A stretch of 64,000 nucleotides of DNA from Blautia hydrogenotrophica DSM 10507 (GTDB lineage Bacteria; Bacillota; Clostridia; Lachnospirales; Lachnospiraceae). A program made the position numbers and the translations under genes. The stretch lies in assembly GCF_034356035.1 (NCBI RefSeq), contig NZ_CP136423.1, forward strand, positions 2,976,001 to 3,040,000, read 5' to 3'. Below, piece by piece: positions 24,794 to 33,181 of this stretch (the stretch's first letter is position 1; each line of letters starts with the position of its first letter). The notes beneath the pieces were generated by a model. That model saw only the letters and a list, made by a program, of their open reading frames with translations, searched no databases and was not told the origin of the DNA.

Positions 24794-25810
24794 TTAAATC
24801 TCCACAATTACCTTCAAATACTCCGAAGGCGCTTTTATCATATCCTGAATCGTCGCTTCTACTTCCTCGAGTTTTACCATCTTGGTAATCATTGCGTCTG
24901 TGGGAATCTTATCGTCATGAATCAGTTCAATGGCCTCCGGGAATTTCTTGTTGGAATTTCTGGAAGGGCACACATCAATCTCCTTCTGCATCAGACGCAC
25001 CGTATTGATGGATACCGGATTGTGTGGCCAGCCAACTAGGGCAATTCTTCCGCCGTAGCACACATAGTTATGCATCTGCTCCAAAATCACAGGAGCTCCG
25101 GTACAGTCAATCATAGCCTCTGGAAGCTTTCCTTGCGTGACTTCTTTTAAGTACTCTTCAATGCCGCCTTCTTTGGAGTTAAAAATGTGCGGCACCCCGT
25201 GTTCTTTCGCATAATCCAGACGTTCCTGAATCACGTCCACTAAGATTGGCTCCGCCCCATAATTGATGCAGGCAAAAGATGCCATCAGCCCAATCACTCC
25301 AGCTCCGAAAATCACGACTTTTTCTCCCGCTTTGACTCTGGCTCTCGTGGCTGCGTGAAGTCCGATGGTAAAAGGCTCCACCAAAGCCGCATGCTTAAAG
25401 CTCAAATCATCCGGTAACTTATATAATAACTGCACGGGATGCAGGAAGTATTCTGCCATCATACCATCCTTATGAACACCGCAGACACGGATATCTGCAC
25501 AGTTGTTGAAACGCTCTTCTTTGCACATATGGCAGTGGTTGCAGGGAACATAGGGTTCTAGAGCCACCCGGTCTCCTGGTTTTAATCCCTTATCATTCTC
25601 TCCAATCTCTTCAATAATTCCCACACCTTCATGTCCCAGTCCGTTAATGGGATATTTCATGGTGGGATTGACCCCTCTGTACGCTGTCACGTCAGAACCG
25701 CAAATTCCACACATTTCAATCTTTACCACTGCCTGTCCGGGCACGGCCTTTGGTTTCGGAAACTCCTTTAATTCCAGACTGCCTGGCTTTTCAATACACA
25801 ATACTTTCAT
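24794..25810 (-). CDS. Zinc-dependent medium-chain dehydrogenase
   Basis: A 338-residue MDR alcohol or polyol dehydrogenase. The catalytic zinc Cys is in CGICGSDVTAY with GHEGVGIIEEIG; the four structural zinc cysteines are in CNHCHMCKEERFNNC; the NAD fold follows at VVIFGAGVIGLMAS with an acidic D after the second strand (ILVDV), favouring NAD. Start ATG at 25810 (MKVLCIEKPG) after AAGGAGG. It probably oxidises a hydroxyl of the imported sugar or polyol; substrate unknown. It lies four bases after the SDR stop. Confidence 0.92.
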   Translation of the reverse strand: MKVLCIEKPGSLELKEFPKPKAVPGQAVVKIEMCGICGSDVTAYRGVNPTMKYPINGLGHEGVGIIEEIGENDKGLKPGDRVALEPYVPCNHCHMCKEERFNNCADIRVCGVHKDGMMAEYFLHPVQLLYKLPDDLSFKHAALVEPFTIGLHAATRARVKAGEKVVIFGAGVIGLMASFACINYGAEPILVDVIQERLDYAKEHGVPHIFNSKEGGIEEYLKEVTQGKLPEAMIDCTGAPVILEQMHNYVCYGGRIALVGWPHNPVSINTVRLMQKEIDVCPSRNSNKKFPEAIELIHDDKIPTDAMITKMVKLEEVEATIQDMIKAPSEYLKVIVEI

Positions 25811-25814
25811 GTTC

Positions 25815-26612
25815 TTAATCCTCCTTATCGTTTTCTCTGATATAATCCAACGCATTCGGCATAATGCCTGTATTCCAGCCTCCATCTGCAAAAATAATCT
25901 GCCCCGCTATATAATCAGATTCTTCGCATGCCAAGAAACAGGCCAGGTTTGCCACTTCTTCTACCTTACCAAACCTGCCGATGGGAGATACGGAAAGAAT
26001 CTCCTTCTCATTGAGGATTCCTTTTTTCAAAGGAGTCTCCACCATCTCTGTCCGAATCCATCCCGGAGCGATTGCATTTACTTTGATGTTGTAAATGGCC
26101 CATTCAGCTCCAAGCTGCTGGGTCAAAAGATTGACAGCGCCCTTGGTAATTCCGTAGGGAACTCTGCCCACGTTGATCATCCGAGTATTTCCAGAGGAAA
26201 TGTTGATGATACTTCCCCCGCCGTTTTTTCTCATATATTTTCCTACAGCTTGGCAAGTAAACAAAGGAGCTTTCATATTGATCGCGATCACCTCATCCAG
26301 AGTCTCCTCTTTCAATTTAAAAGTAGGACAAGGCCGCGCAATTCCGGCACAGTTCACCAAAACATCCAGATGACCATATTTCTCATACAGTTTTTCTGCC
26401 ATCTGAAAAATAGCCTCCCGGCTTTTCAAGTCAATCCAATAAAACTGAGCGCTCTCTCCCAGTTCCTTGGCCGCCTGTTCTCCCTCATCCAGAACGTCGG
26501 CGATCACAACCTGTGCTCCTTCTTCCACATATTTTCTGGCAATTCCAAAACCAATCCCTCTAGCCGCCCCGGTCACCACGGCAACTTTTCCCTTCAGACG
26601 ATTTCCCTTCAT
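25815..26612 (-). CDS. Short-chain dehydrogenase/reductase
   Basis: A 265-residue SDR: VTGAARGIGFGIA cofactor motif, NCAGIARP, active-site Ser in IINISSGN and YGITK with catalytic Tyr and Lys, and a C-terminal IIFADGGWNTG. Acidic D after strand 2 (VVIADV) favours NAD. Start ATG at 26612 (MKGNRLKGKVAV) after AGAAGGTGACAGC. It follows the ABC ATPase gene by 20 bases, so it is part of the importer operon, and with the MDR enzyme could carry out an oxidation-reduction pair that changes the configuration of the substrate. Confidence 0.92.
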   Translation of the reverse strand: MKGNRLKGKVAVVTGAARGIGFGIARKYVEEGAQVVIADVLDEGEQAAKELGESAQFYWIDLKSREAIFQMAEKLYEKYGHLDVLVNCAGIARPCPTFKLKEETLDEVIAINMKAPLFTCQAVGKYMRKNGGGSIINISSGNTRMINVGRVPYGITKGAVNLLTQQLGAEWAIYNIKVNAIAPGWIRTEMVETPLKKGILNEKEILSVSPIGRFGKVEEVANLACFLACEESDYIAGQIIFADGGWNTGIMPNALDYIRENDKED

Positions 26613-26632
26613 GCTGTCACCTTCTGTCCTTT

Positions 26633-27388
26633 CTACCACCATTTGATCTTGTCAGTAATATAGTTACGGTATTCGATGAATTTCGGAGAGGTGATATCTC
26701 TTGGGCGCGGCAGATCAATGATGACCTCCTCCTTGATCTTAGCCGGCTTGTTCGTCAGAATCATAACCTTTTCCGCCAAATACACCGCCTCTTCAATGTT
26801 ATGAGTAATAAAGATCACAGTACTTCCCAATTCTTTCCACAGACGAATCACTTCGTCCTCCAGATAAAAACGCATTTTTACGTCCATCTGTCCATAGGGC
26901 TCGTCCATCAGCAACAAATCTGGCCTCATGGCAAAGGAACGTCCGATGATAATACGTTGCTCTGCCGACACGGAGAGCTCTCCTGGATAAGACTTCCTAA
27001 ATTCCTGAAGGCCCATCAAATCCAGAATTTGATTGACTCTCTCGTCAATTTCGTTTTTGGGTAACTTTTTAATTTTCAACCCGTAGGCGATGTTTTCCTC
27101 CACCGTCATCCAAGGCAGTGCACTTGGCTCTTGAAACACAAAGGAAATATTGTGTTTTCTAGGGTCCGCCGGTACACCGTCGATGAACAAGTCTCCCTCA
27201 CTTGGCATATGAATTCTGGTAAGGCAATTCAAAAAGGTACTTTTTCCACATCCTGTAGGCCCAACTACACAGACAAACTCCCCTTTTCGAATATTAAAAG
27301 ACATATTATCCAGAACCAGAAGATCGCCAAATCGTTTTGTCAGATTTTTCACTTCCACCTTAATGGGTCTGTTATCTTCCACAGGCAT
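26633..27388 (-). CDS. ABC importer ATP-binding protein (nitrate/sulfonate/taurine type), second
   Basis: A 251-residue ATPase: Walker A GPTGCGKST, Q in FVFQEPSALPWMT, Walker B LLLMDEPYGQMD and switch His in FITHNIEEA. The signature is unusual, SVSAEQRIIIG, where SGGxxQR is standard, so the GG of the C-loop is lost. It pairs with the ATPase at 27420-28181, whose signature is intact; such pairs may form a heterodimer with one degenerate ATP site. Its C-terminal DLPRPRD motif is typical of the NrtD/SsuB/TauB family. Confidence 0.9.
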   Translation of the reverse strand: MPVEDNRPIKVEVKNLTKRFGDLLVLDNMSFNIRKGEFVCVVGPTGCGKSTFLNCLTRIHMPSEGDLFIDGVPADPRKHNISFVFQEPSALPWMTVEENIAYGLKIKKLPKNEIDERVNQILDLMGLQEFRKSYPGELSVSAEQRIIIGRSFAMRPDLLLMDEPYGQMDVKMRFYLEDEVIRLWKELGSTVIFITHNIEEAVYLAEKVMILTNKPAKIKEEVIIDLPRPRDITSPKFIEYRNYITDKIKWW

Positions 27389-27419
27389 AGCTGTCTCCTT
27401 TCTTTGTACTTCATACTCG

Positions 27420-28181
27420 CTAAATAGATAAATCCGTATTATCCGAGATCACAGTACGCAGTTCCAAAAATTCCTTGCTCACCATATCTCTCGGGCGCGG
27501 CAGATCAATCGGATACACTTCTTTTACTCTCGCCGGACAATCACTCAGCAAGATAATCCGGTCCCCAAGATAGCAGGCCTCTTCTATATTATTGGTAACG
27601 AAAATAATTGTTCTCTTTTCTTTCTCCCAGATCTTCAGCAAATCCTCCTGCATCTGATAACGGGTCTGGGCATCCAGTTTTCCAAAAGGCTCATCCATAA
27701 TCAAAAGCTTCGGGTCTGCTGCATAAGCTCTGGCGATGCCGACACGTTGCTGCATACCACCAGAGAGCTGCTTTGGATAATAGTCCTCAAATCCCTTCAA
27801 TCCTACCAATTCGATGTAGTATCTGGCAATCTCTCTTCTTTTCTCTTTGTCCATTCCTCGGAATTTCAGCGCCAACTCTACATTTTGAATCACTGTCTTA
27901 AAAGGCATCAGCGCCAGCTTTTGGAAAACCATTCCAATTTCCGGGTTGATTCCCTTCCACTCTTTTCCGTTATAAATAATCTGTCCTTGTGTCGCCTCTT
28001 CCAACCCGGATATAATATTCAGTAAAACTGTCTTGCCGCAACGTCCAGGTCCCAGGATTACTAGAAATTCTCCGTCGTACACATCCAGACTCACTTCATC
28101 AATTGCTGTAAAATAACCTTTTTCTCCAAAAAATGTTTTGGAGAGTCCCTTTACTTCCAATCTCTTATTTAATTGTTCCAT
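27420..28181 (-). CDS. ABC importer ATP-binding protein (nitrate/sulfonate/taurine type), first
   Basis: A roughly 253-residue ATPase with Q in MVFQKLALMPF, a standard signature LSGGMQQRVGIARA, Walker B LLIMDEPFGKLD and switch region FVTNNIEEA, where the usual His is Asn. Walker A reads GPGRCGKT, with Arg where Ser/Asn is usual. Start ATG at 28181 (MEQLNKRLEV), 7 bases after AAGGTGG, overlapping the permease end. With the second ATPase it would energise uptake through the two permeases. Each ATPase has different non-canonical residues, which together could give one complete ATP site. Confidence 0.9.
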   Translation of the reverse strand: MEQLNKRLEVKGLSKTFFGEKGYFTAIDEVSLDVYDGEFLVILGPGRCGKTVLLNIISGLEEATQGQIIYNGKEWKGINPEIGMVFQKLALMPFKTVIQNVELALKFRGMDKEKRREIARYYIELVGLKGFEDYYPKQLSGGMQQRVGIARAYAADPKLLIMDEPFGKLDAQTRYQMQEDLLKIWEKEKRTIIFVTNNIEEACYLGDRIILLSDCPARVKEVYPIDLPRPRDMVSKEFLELRTVISDNTDLSI

Positions 28182-28954
28182 GGGCATACCACCTTTTCAA
28201 GCTTTTGCAGAATCACAGACAGCAGCGCTCCTATGATTGCAATTGTAATGACTGATACCAGTACCAGGGCTAAATCACTTCCCTGCCATCCCCGGGTTAC
28301 CAAAGAACCAAGTCCTTCTTTTGCTCCTAACATCTCCGCCGCCAGCACCGTTGTCCAGCCGGAACTCACAGAAGTTCTAATTCCCGCGAAGATGGAAGGC
28401 AGAGCTGTGGGAATCACGATATCTTTTAAAATCTGACGGTTATTTCCACCGAAGATCTTTCCCACATGGATATTAATTCTGTCCACCATCTCAATTCCCG
28501 CGGAAGTATTGATAACCAAAGGAACAAAGGTACCGATAAATACCAGGAGTACCTTTGGAAATTCTCCGATGCCGAACCACATAATGATAATCGGAATCCA
28601 CGCGATCGGCGGAATGGGACGGATGACCTCAAAGATACTTCCAAAAAACGCACGAGCTTTCCTGTTCCATCCGATTAAGATACCAAAGAGAATACCGAAA
28701 GCCCAGGCTACCAGCAATGCCAACAATACTCGTCTTAAGCTGGCCCAGGCATGACCAATCAAAGTTACCTTAGCAATGGGTTTCGTAAAGGTTTTTACAA
28801 AACGGGCCCCTACTTCCTGGGGAGCCGGCATCAGCTCTGGATGTACTCCTGAAAAACTGACCCACCCTACGATAATCAGCAAAACCGCCAGAATTGGAAG
28901 TCCCCAATAAAGAAGATTATGTATACTTTTTTGCTTTCTGCTTATCTGATCCAT
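28169..28954 (-). CDS. ABC importer permease (SsuC/TauC type), second
   Basis: A 261-residue, six-helix permease of the nitrate/sulfonate/taurine family, with the EAA-type loop IFGGNNRQILKDIVIPTALPSIFAGIRTSVSSGWTTVL, and PIPPIAWIPIIIMWFGIGE upstream. ATG at 28954 follows GGAGGGGTACAAG. It is adjacent to a second, similar permease (28967-29797), so the channel is probably a heterodimer. Located in the cytoplasmic membrane. Confidence 0.92.
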   Translation of the reverse strand: MDQISRKQKSIHNLLYWGLPILAVLLIIVGWVSFSGVHPELMPAPQEVGARFVKTFTKPIAKVTLIGHAWASLRRVLLALLVAWAFGILFGILIGWNRKARAFFGSIFEVIRPIPPIAWIPIIIMWFGIGEFPKVLLVFIGTFVPLVINTSAGIEMVDRINIHVGKIFGGNNRQILKDIVIPTALPSIFAGIRTSVSSGWTTVLAAEMLGAKEGLGSLVTRGWQGSDLALVLVSVITIAIIGALLSVILQKLEKVVCPWNN

Positions 28955-28966
28955 CTTGTACCCCTC

Positions 28967-29797
28967 CTATCGGTTTACTTTCCAGCGAAGGAAATATTTT
29001 TCAGCACGGGATAAAATCAGAGAGAGAACTGCTCCGATTGCTCCGATCACAACCATGCCGACGATTACAATATCTGGACGGGCAACGGTACGTCCAATTT
29101 GAATCATATATCCAAGACCTGCTGTCGCTGCCAGCATTTCCGCCGCTACCAGAGTAGACCAAGAGTTGCCGAGCGCCACGCGGATGCCTGCAAATACCAT
29201 GGGAAGAGAGGAGGGTACTCCCACCTTCCAGAAAATCTCCCGGTTAGACGCTCCAAATGTTCTCGATACATCGATCAGAGTCTTGTTTGTCAGTTTTATT
29301 CCTGTGTATGAATTTATGACGCAAGGCACAAAAGCAGTGAAGAAAATAATCAACGCTTTGGCCTTCAAACCTACGCCCATCCACACAACAACCAATGGAA
29401 TCCAGGCAATCGGCGGAACTGGACGTACAAGCTCAAAAATTGGGCGGATAAAACGGTCCGCGTAAGTCCACCAGCCCATCAACAATCCCAGCGGAACACC
29501 GATGATAATTGCCGCACAAAAACCGGACAGAGCCACCTGCAAGGAAGCTAGAATGTCAATTCCCAGCACATTGCCGTCCGGAGCCTTATTTCCTATTTTA
29601 TAGATCAATGTGTCCAAAATCTTCGTCGGAGCCGGCAGCATCTTTTCATTCACCAGGCCGGTCACTACCGCAAGCTGCCAGATCACCAGAACGGTAAGTA
29701 TGCCTGCCGCGCTGAGAAAAATATATTTTACATTCTCCTTCTTTTGCTTATTACGCCAGGACTGCAGCTGCGCTTCTAAGTTTTGTTTCTCTTTCAT
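28967..29797 (-). CDS. ABC importer permease (SsuC/TauC type), first
   Basis: A roughly 276-residue permease of the same family with PVPPIAWIPLVVVWMGVGLKAK and the EAA loop SNREIFWKVGVPSSLPMVFAGIRVALGNSWSTLVAAEML. The start chosen is ATG at 29797 (MKEKQNLEAQ) after AAGGAGACTGCTTGATT; a longer frame to 29866 would begin inside the hairpin-like spacer and lacks a site. Partner of the following permease. Confidence 0.9.
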   Translation of the reverse strand: MKEKQNLEAQLQSWRNKQKKENVKYIFLSAAGILTVLVIWQLAVVTGLVNEKMLPAPTKILDTLIYKIGNKAPDGNVLGIDILASLQVALSGFCAAIIIGVPLGLLMGWWTYADRFIRPIFELVRPVPPIAWIPLVVVWMGVGLKAKALIIFFTAFVPCVINSYTGIKLTNKTLIDVSRTFGASNREIFWKVGVPSSLPMVFAGIRVALGNSWSTLVAAEMLAATAGLGYMIQIGRTVARPDIVIVGMVVIGAIGAVLSLILSRAEKYFLRWKVNR

Positions 29798-29887
29798 AAT
29801 CAAGCAGTCTCCTTTTATTTTTTCGTCCGCCGGCAGGGGCTTAATCCCATGCCGGCGGAAATTCATTCGCTAAACAAAAAATCTTGC

Positions 29888-31006
29888 TTATTCTGCCTGT
29901 GTGCCAGCTCCCTCCTGTACTTCCTTCAGCAGCTTGCTGTCCACATGTCCCGCAAATTTCTCACGGTCAGCCTCTGTATAGTTTCCAACGCTGATGAAGA
30001 AGTCCAGCACATCCGTCATGTTGTTTTCCATAACGCTCATATCCGTTCCCTCTGCTTTATCTTCCATCATAGCAACTGCTTCATCTAGAGTATAATAAGT
30101 ATCTGCTTCCACGTATTTTCTCGCAGTATCTTCCGTCATGGTACTTCCGTTCTCATCATTCATGTCCACACAATAGGTCACAGTTTCGTCTGGGTTTTCT
30201 TTCATCCAGTCCATAGTTTCGAAATAAACCTTCATGAATATCTTCATTGCTTCATATTTTTCTTCGTCTGCATAGCTATTTTTATTCGCCACAAAGCTAC
30301 ACATCAAGCCGGAATCAACCAATGGACCACTGGCTGCCGCTGTATATTTATCTGTTTCTTCAAGCATCTTGAAGGTTCCACCGCTTCCAGTCAGAACACA
30401 AGCATCTCCTTCTCCTGCGATAAATGCACTATAAGCAGTCGCCGGGTCCATAGCTACAAACTCCACATCGTCCTGTGTCAGACCAAAGCCTTCCAGCATT
30501 TTCACCAACACATACTGGGTAACACTCCCTGTATTACAAAGAATGGATTTTCCTTTCCAGGTCTCTGCACTTCCGTAGATCTCATCGTTAATGCTGTTAT
30601 TTCCTTGTCCTGCCTTCACAATATCAGAATCGTTTCTCGTGAAGACATACTGTGTTCCATCGTCTGTATTGCTGGACCCCAAAATCTTAGCATCATAGCC
30701 TAAAACTCCGGCAAACACACCGCCGATTCCCGTACATCCAATGTCCCATCCGTCAGAGGAGAGAGATTCCATCTGTACTGGTCCATTGGTAAACAAAGCA
30801 TCCTCGATTGCCAGTCCTTCTTCCTCAAACCAGCCCTTCTCCTCTGCGATATAGACGGGCAGCCAGTTTAAGCTCCCTCCGATACCGGACACCGTCAGCT
30901 CATATTTTGTGTCTGCTGAGCTGTCTCCGCCTCCGCAGCCAACCAGCGTTCCTGCCGCCAGCGTAAATGCCAAACCTGTTGCAATTGCTTTCTTCATCAC
31001 CTTCAT
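29888..31006 (-). CDS. ABC importer substrate-binding lipoprotein (NMT1/TauA type)
   Basis: A 372-residue lipoprotein with signal peptide MKVMKKAIATGLAFTLAAGT and lipobox LVGC, then a GGGDSS linker. The mature part has the periplasmic-binding type II fold of nitrate/sulfonate/taurine binders: NWLPVYIAEEKGWFEEEGL, then the TNGPVQMESLSSDGWDIGCTGIGG segment. The ligand cannot be read from sequence; sulfonates, taurine, pyrimidine precursors and other compounds are all known in this fold. It is the first gene of the importer operon; ATG follows ACAGGAGGTTTACT. A CAAACGTTTG operator lies about 120 bases upstream. Confidence 0.9.
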   Translation of the reverse strand: MKVMKKAIATGLAFTLAAGTLVGCGGGDSSADTKYELTVSGIGGSLNWLPVYIAEEKGWFEEEGLAIEDALFTNGPVQMESLSSDGWDIGCTGIGGVFAGVLGYDAKILGSSNTDDGTQYVFTRNDSDIVKAGQGNNSINDEIYGSAETWKGKSILCNTGSVTQYVLVKMLEGFGLTQDDVEFVAMDPATAYSAFIAGEGDACVLTGSGGTFKMLEETDKYTAAASGPLVDSGLMCSFVANKNSYADEEKYEAMKIFMKVYFETMDWMKENPDETVTYCVDMNDENGSTMTEDTARKYVEADTYYTLDEAVAMMEDKAEGTDMSVMENNMTDVLDFFISVGNYTEADREKFAGHVDSKLLKEVQEGAGTQAE

Positions 31007-31123
31007 AGTAAACCTCCTGTTTTTATTTTTTGAGTTTCCTTTGTTTATATTGATTACTATTCCTTATATTTTCTAAACAAAGTCTAGCAATTTATTTAAT
31101 CAAAAACAAGCTCTATTTTACAC

Positions 31124-31133
31124 AAACGTTTGC
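31124..31133. promoter_or_regulatory. LacI-type operator between the importer operon and the LacI gene
   Basis: The perfect palindrome CAAACGTTTG in the context TTTACACAAACGTTTGC. It overlaps the -35 box of the LacI gene promoter and lies 118 bases upstream of the substrate-binding protein gene, so it could give autoregulation and importer control. A matching site is at 22894-22903. Confidence 0.65.
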
Positions 31134-31158
31134 TTTCTTAGGATTTTGTATTATAATA
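31131..31158 (+). promoter_or_regulatory. Promoter of the LacI-family gene
   Basis: TTGCTT (31131-31136), a 16-base spacer and TATAAT (31153-31158). The CAAACGTTTG operator covers the -35 edge. Confidence 0.55.
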
Positions 31159-31241
31159 TAATTATAGCGAAGTTGTTTTTGTACTATTTTCACAGTTTTA
31201 TATTTCTATAAATAGTAATTTTACACAAAGGAGGAGTTTTT

Positions 31242-32318
31242 ATGACCCTGAAAGAGATCGCGCTGGAAGCCGGAGTCTCCATTTCCACGGTTTCCCGCGT
31301 CATCAACAACACCGATTCCAAGGCGGCAAGCCCCGAAGTACGTGAAAAAATTTGGGAAATCGTGCGTCGTACCGGGTACACGCCGAACCCGGCCGCCCAG
31401 AACCTGAAACGAAGAAAATCCTATTCTTCTGTGAATTCTCACTCGCTTGCCTGTCTGTTTGCACGTACGCCCACAGACATCAACGACCCCTTCTTTTCCA
31501 CCCTGGCGAAAAGCGTGGAAGTGGAAGCCTACAAACAGAATTACATCCTAAAATCTTCTTTCACGCCCTTTGATATCACCAAATCTGAAAATTTTCGGCT
31601 TATTCTAGACAACAACGTAAACGGTGTGGTGATTCTGGGCAGATGCGACAAGACGACACTGAAATTTTTAAAACAGCATTTCAATTATGTAATTTATACT
31701 GGTCTGAACGGAATCGACGCCAATTACGATCAAATTTTATGCGATGGATACGGGGCAAGCCTGTGCGCAATGGAATATCTGATACAGCTCGGCCACAAGC
31801 ATATCGGCTACCTGGGTGAAATCAACATGGAAAACCGCTATACCGGCTACCGGGACGCGCTGAAAAAAGAGCTTCTGCCCTTTGATTCCACCTATGTATC
31901 CGCTGTCCCTTTCTCATCCAAAGGGGGCTACGACGGTATGCTGAAGCTGCTGGAACAGCAGCCTAAGATCACTGCTGTCTTCTGTGGAAATGATATCACT
32001 GCCATAGGAGCACTTCGGGCCATCAAGGACCGGGGCTTTAAAATCCCCAGGGACATTTCTGTAATTAGTATAGATGATATCGATATCGTGCAGTATCTCT
32101 CCCCTATGCTGACCAGCGTACATATTCCTGTAGAAGAAATGGGCAAAATGGCTGCTAAAACTTTAATCGACCGTATCTGCGGCGGTCATACTCTCCCCAT
32201 GAAAATCCACCTGCCATGCTATCTAGCAAAAAGGGAGAGCTGCGACAAACCGCGGACTGGCCCACTGTTTCCTGCCCCGCAGAAGAAAGTGCCGGCTTCT
32301 AAAACAGCTTCTGAATAA
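31242..32318 (+). CDS. LacI-family transcriptional regulator
   Basis: A 358-residue regulator with an N-terminal LacI helix-turn-helix (MTLKEIALEAGVSISTVSRVIN, then YTPNPAAQNLKRRK hinge) and a periplasmic-binding-like effector domain from about residue 66 (LARTPTDINDPFFSTLAK, YTGYRDAL, AVFCGNDITAIGALRA, SVISIDDI). It is divergent from the importer operon. Two copies of the same CG-centred operator, one beside this gene and one between the aldolase operon and the epimerase, imply that it controls the whole 16-31 kb cluster. LacI proteins usually bind a sugar or sugar derivative, which supports a carbohydrate-like substrate. ATG follows AAGGAGGAGTTTTT. Confidence 0.92.
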   Translation: MTLKEIALEAGVSISTVSRVINNTDSKAASPEVREKIWEIVRRTGYTPNPAAQNLKRRKSYSSVNSHSLACLFARTPTDINDPFFSTLAKSVEVEAYKQNYILKSSFTPFDITKSENFRLILDNNVNGVVILGRCDKTTLKFLKQHFNYVIYTGLNGIDANYDQILCDGYGASLCAMEYLIQLGHKHIGYLGEINMENRYTGYRDALKKELLPFDSTYVSAVPFSSKGGYDGMLKLLEQQPKITAVFCGNDITAIGALRAIKDRGFKIPRDISVISIDDIDIVQYLSPMLTSVHIPVEEMGKMAAKTLIDRICGGHTLPMKIHLPCYLAKRESCDKPRTGPLFPAPQKKVPASKTASE

Positions 32319-32342
32319 ATGGCGTCCCTTCCGCAGCAAAAA

Positions 32343-32389
32343 CAAAGGACCGGATACCTTTTCTTTTTCACAGGTATCCAGTCCTTTGT
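32343..32389. terminator. Bidirectional terminator between lacI-type gene and trpA
   Basis: AAAGGACCGGATACCT pairs with AGGTATCCAGTCCTTT with one mismatch around a T-rich loop. On the minus strand it is followed by GTTTTTG, a good end for the trp operon 13 bases after the trpA stop. Confidence 0.85.
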
Positions 32390-32401
32390 CACACTCTGTT
32401 T

Positions 32402-33181
32402 CTAAAAGCTCTGTTCCATGGCCGCCTTCATATCACGCACATACCGACTCACTGGCTCTATGCAAGCCTCTTTATACTCCCCGCACAGTTTCACAATCGC
32501 GCTTCCCACAATGACTCCATCCGCGCACCGGGCCATCTCTCTGGCCTGCTCCGGTGTGGAAATCCCAAAACCGACGGCGCAAGGGATATCCCGGGACTGC
32601 TTTACCAGCTTTACCATGGCTTCGACGTCCGTCGTAATCTGGGAACGCACGCCCGTCACCCCCAGAGAAGAGACGCAGTAGACGAACCCTTCCGCCTCCC
32701 TGGCAATCATAGAAACCCTCTCTTGGGAGGTGGGCGCGATCAAGGAGATAAACGCCAGGCCATACCGCTGGCACACTGCCTGAAATTCCTCCTTTTCCTC
32801 GTAGGGCACATCCGGTAAAATCAGCCCGTCCATTCCTACCTCGACAGCCTTTTTCACAAACCTCTCGATGCCATAGGAAAATACCACATTGGCATAGGTC
32901 ATGAACACCAAAGGCACAGAAGACTCCTGTCGCACCTCGTCCACCATCTTGAAAATTTTATCTGTGGTAACTCCTGCGGACAAAGCCCGGATATTGGCTG
33001 CCTGAATCACCGGCCCCTCAGCAGTGGGGTCTGAAAACGGAATTCCCAGCTCAATCAAATCCGCGCCCGCCTTTTCCATGGCGCACACCAGCTTCTTTGT
33101 CACCTCCAAAGAAGGGTCCCCACAAGTGATAAATGGAATAAATGCTTTTTTCTTTTGAAATGCCTGTTCAATTCTACTCAT
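32402..33181 (-). CDS. trpA: Tryptophan synthase alpha chain
   Basis: A 259-residue TIM barrel that cleaves indole-3-glycerol phosphate to indole and glyceraldehyde-3-phosphate, passing indole to TrpB. The acid Glu is in [21 protein letters not shown] and the phosphate site in GFGISTPEQ and [12 protein letters not shown] at 33181 (MSRIEQAF), preceded by GGGGAGGAAATCT, overlaps the trpB stop by eight bases. Last gene of the trp operon. Confidence 0.96.
   Translation of the reverse strand: MSRIEQAFQKKKAFIPFITCGDPSLEVTKKLVCAMEKAGADLIELGIPFSDPTAEGPVIQAANIRALSAGVTTDKIFKMVDEVRQESSVPLVFMTYANVVFSYGIERFVKKAVEVGMDGLILPDVPYEEKEEFQAVCQRYGLAFISLIAPTSQERVSMIAREAEGFVYCVSSLGVTGVRSQITTDVEAMVKLVKQSRDIPCAVGFGISTPEQAREMARCADGVIVGSAIVKLCGEYKEACIEPVSRYVRDMKAAMEQSF

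Noticed and set aside
16167..31006. Firm assignment as a sulfoquinovose or taurine degradation cluster
   Set aside because: The importer and TauE/SafE types allow it, but no recognised sulfosugar or taurine signature enzyme is present, so it is only listed as one alternative.
31116..31138. CcpA cre site at CAAACGTTTG
   Set aside because: The flanks do not fit TGWAANCGNTNWCA well, and the extended match with 22889-22905 favours the local LacI regulator. Not fully excluded.
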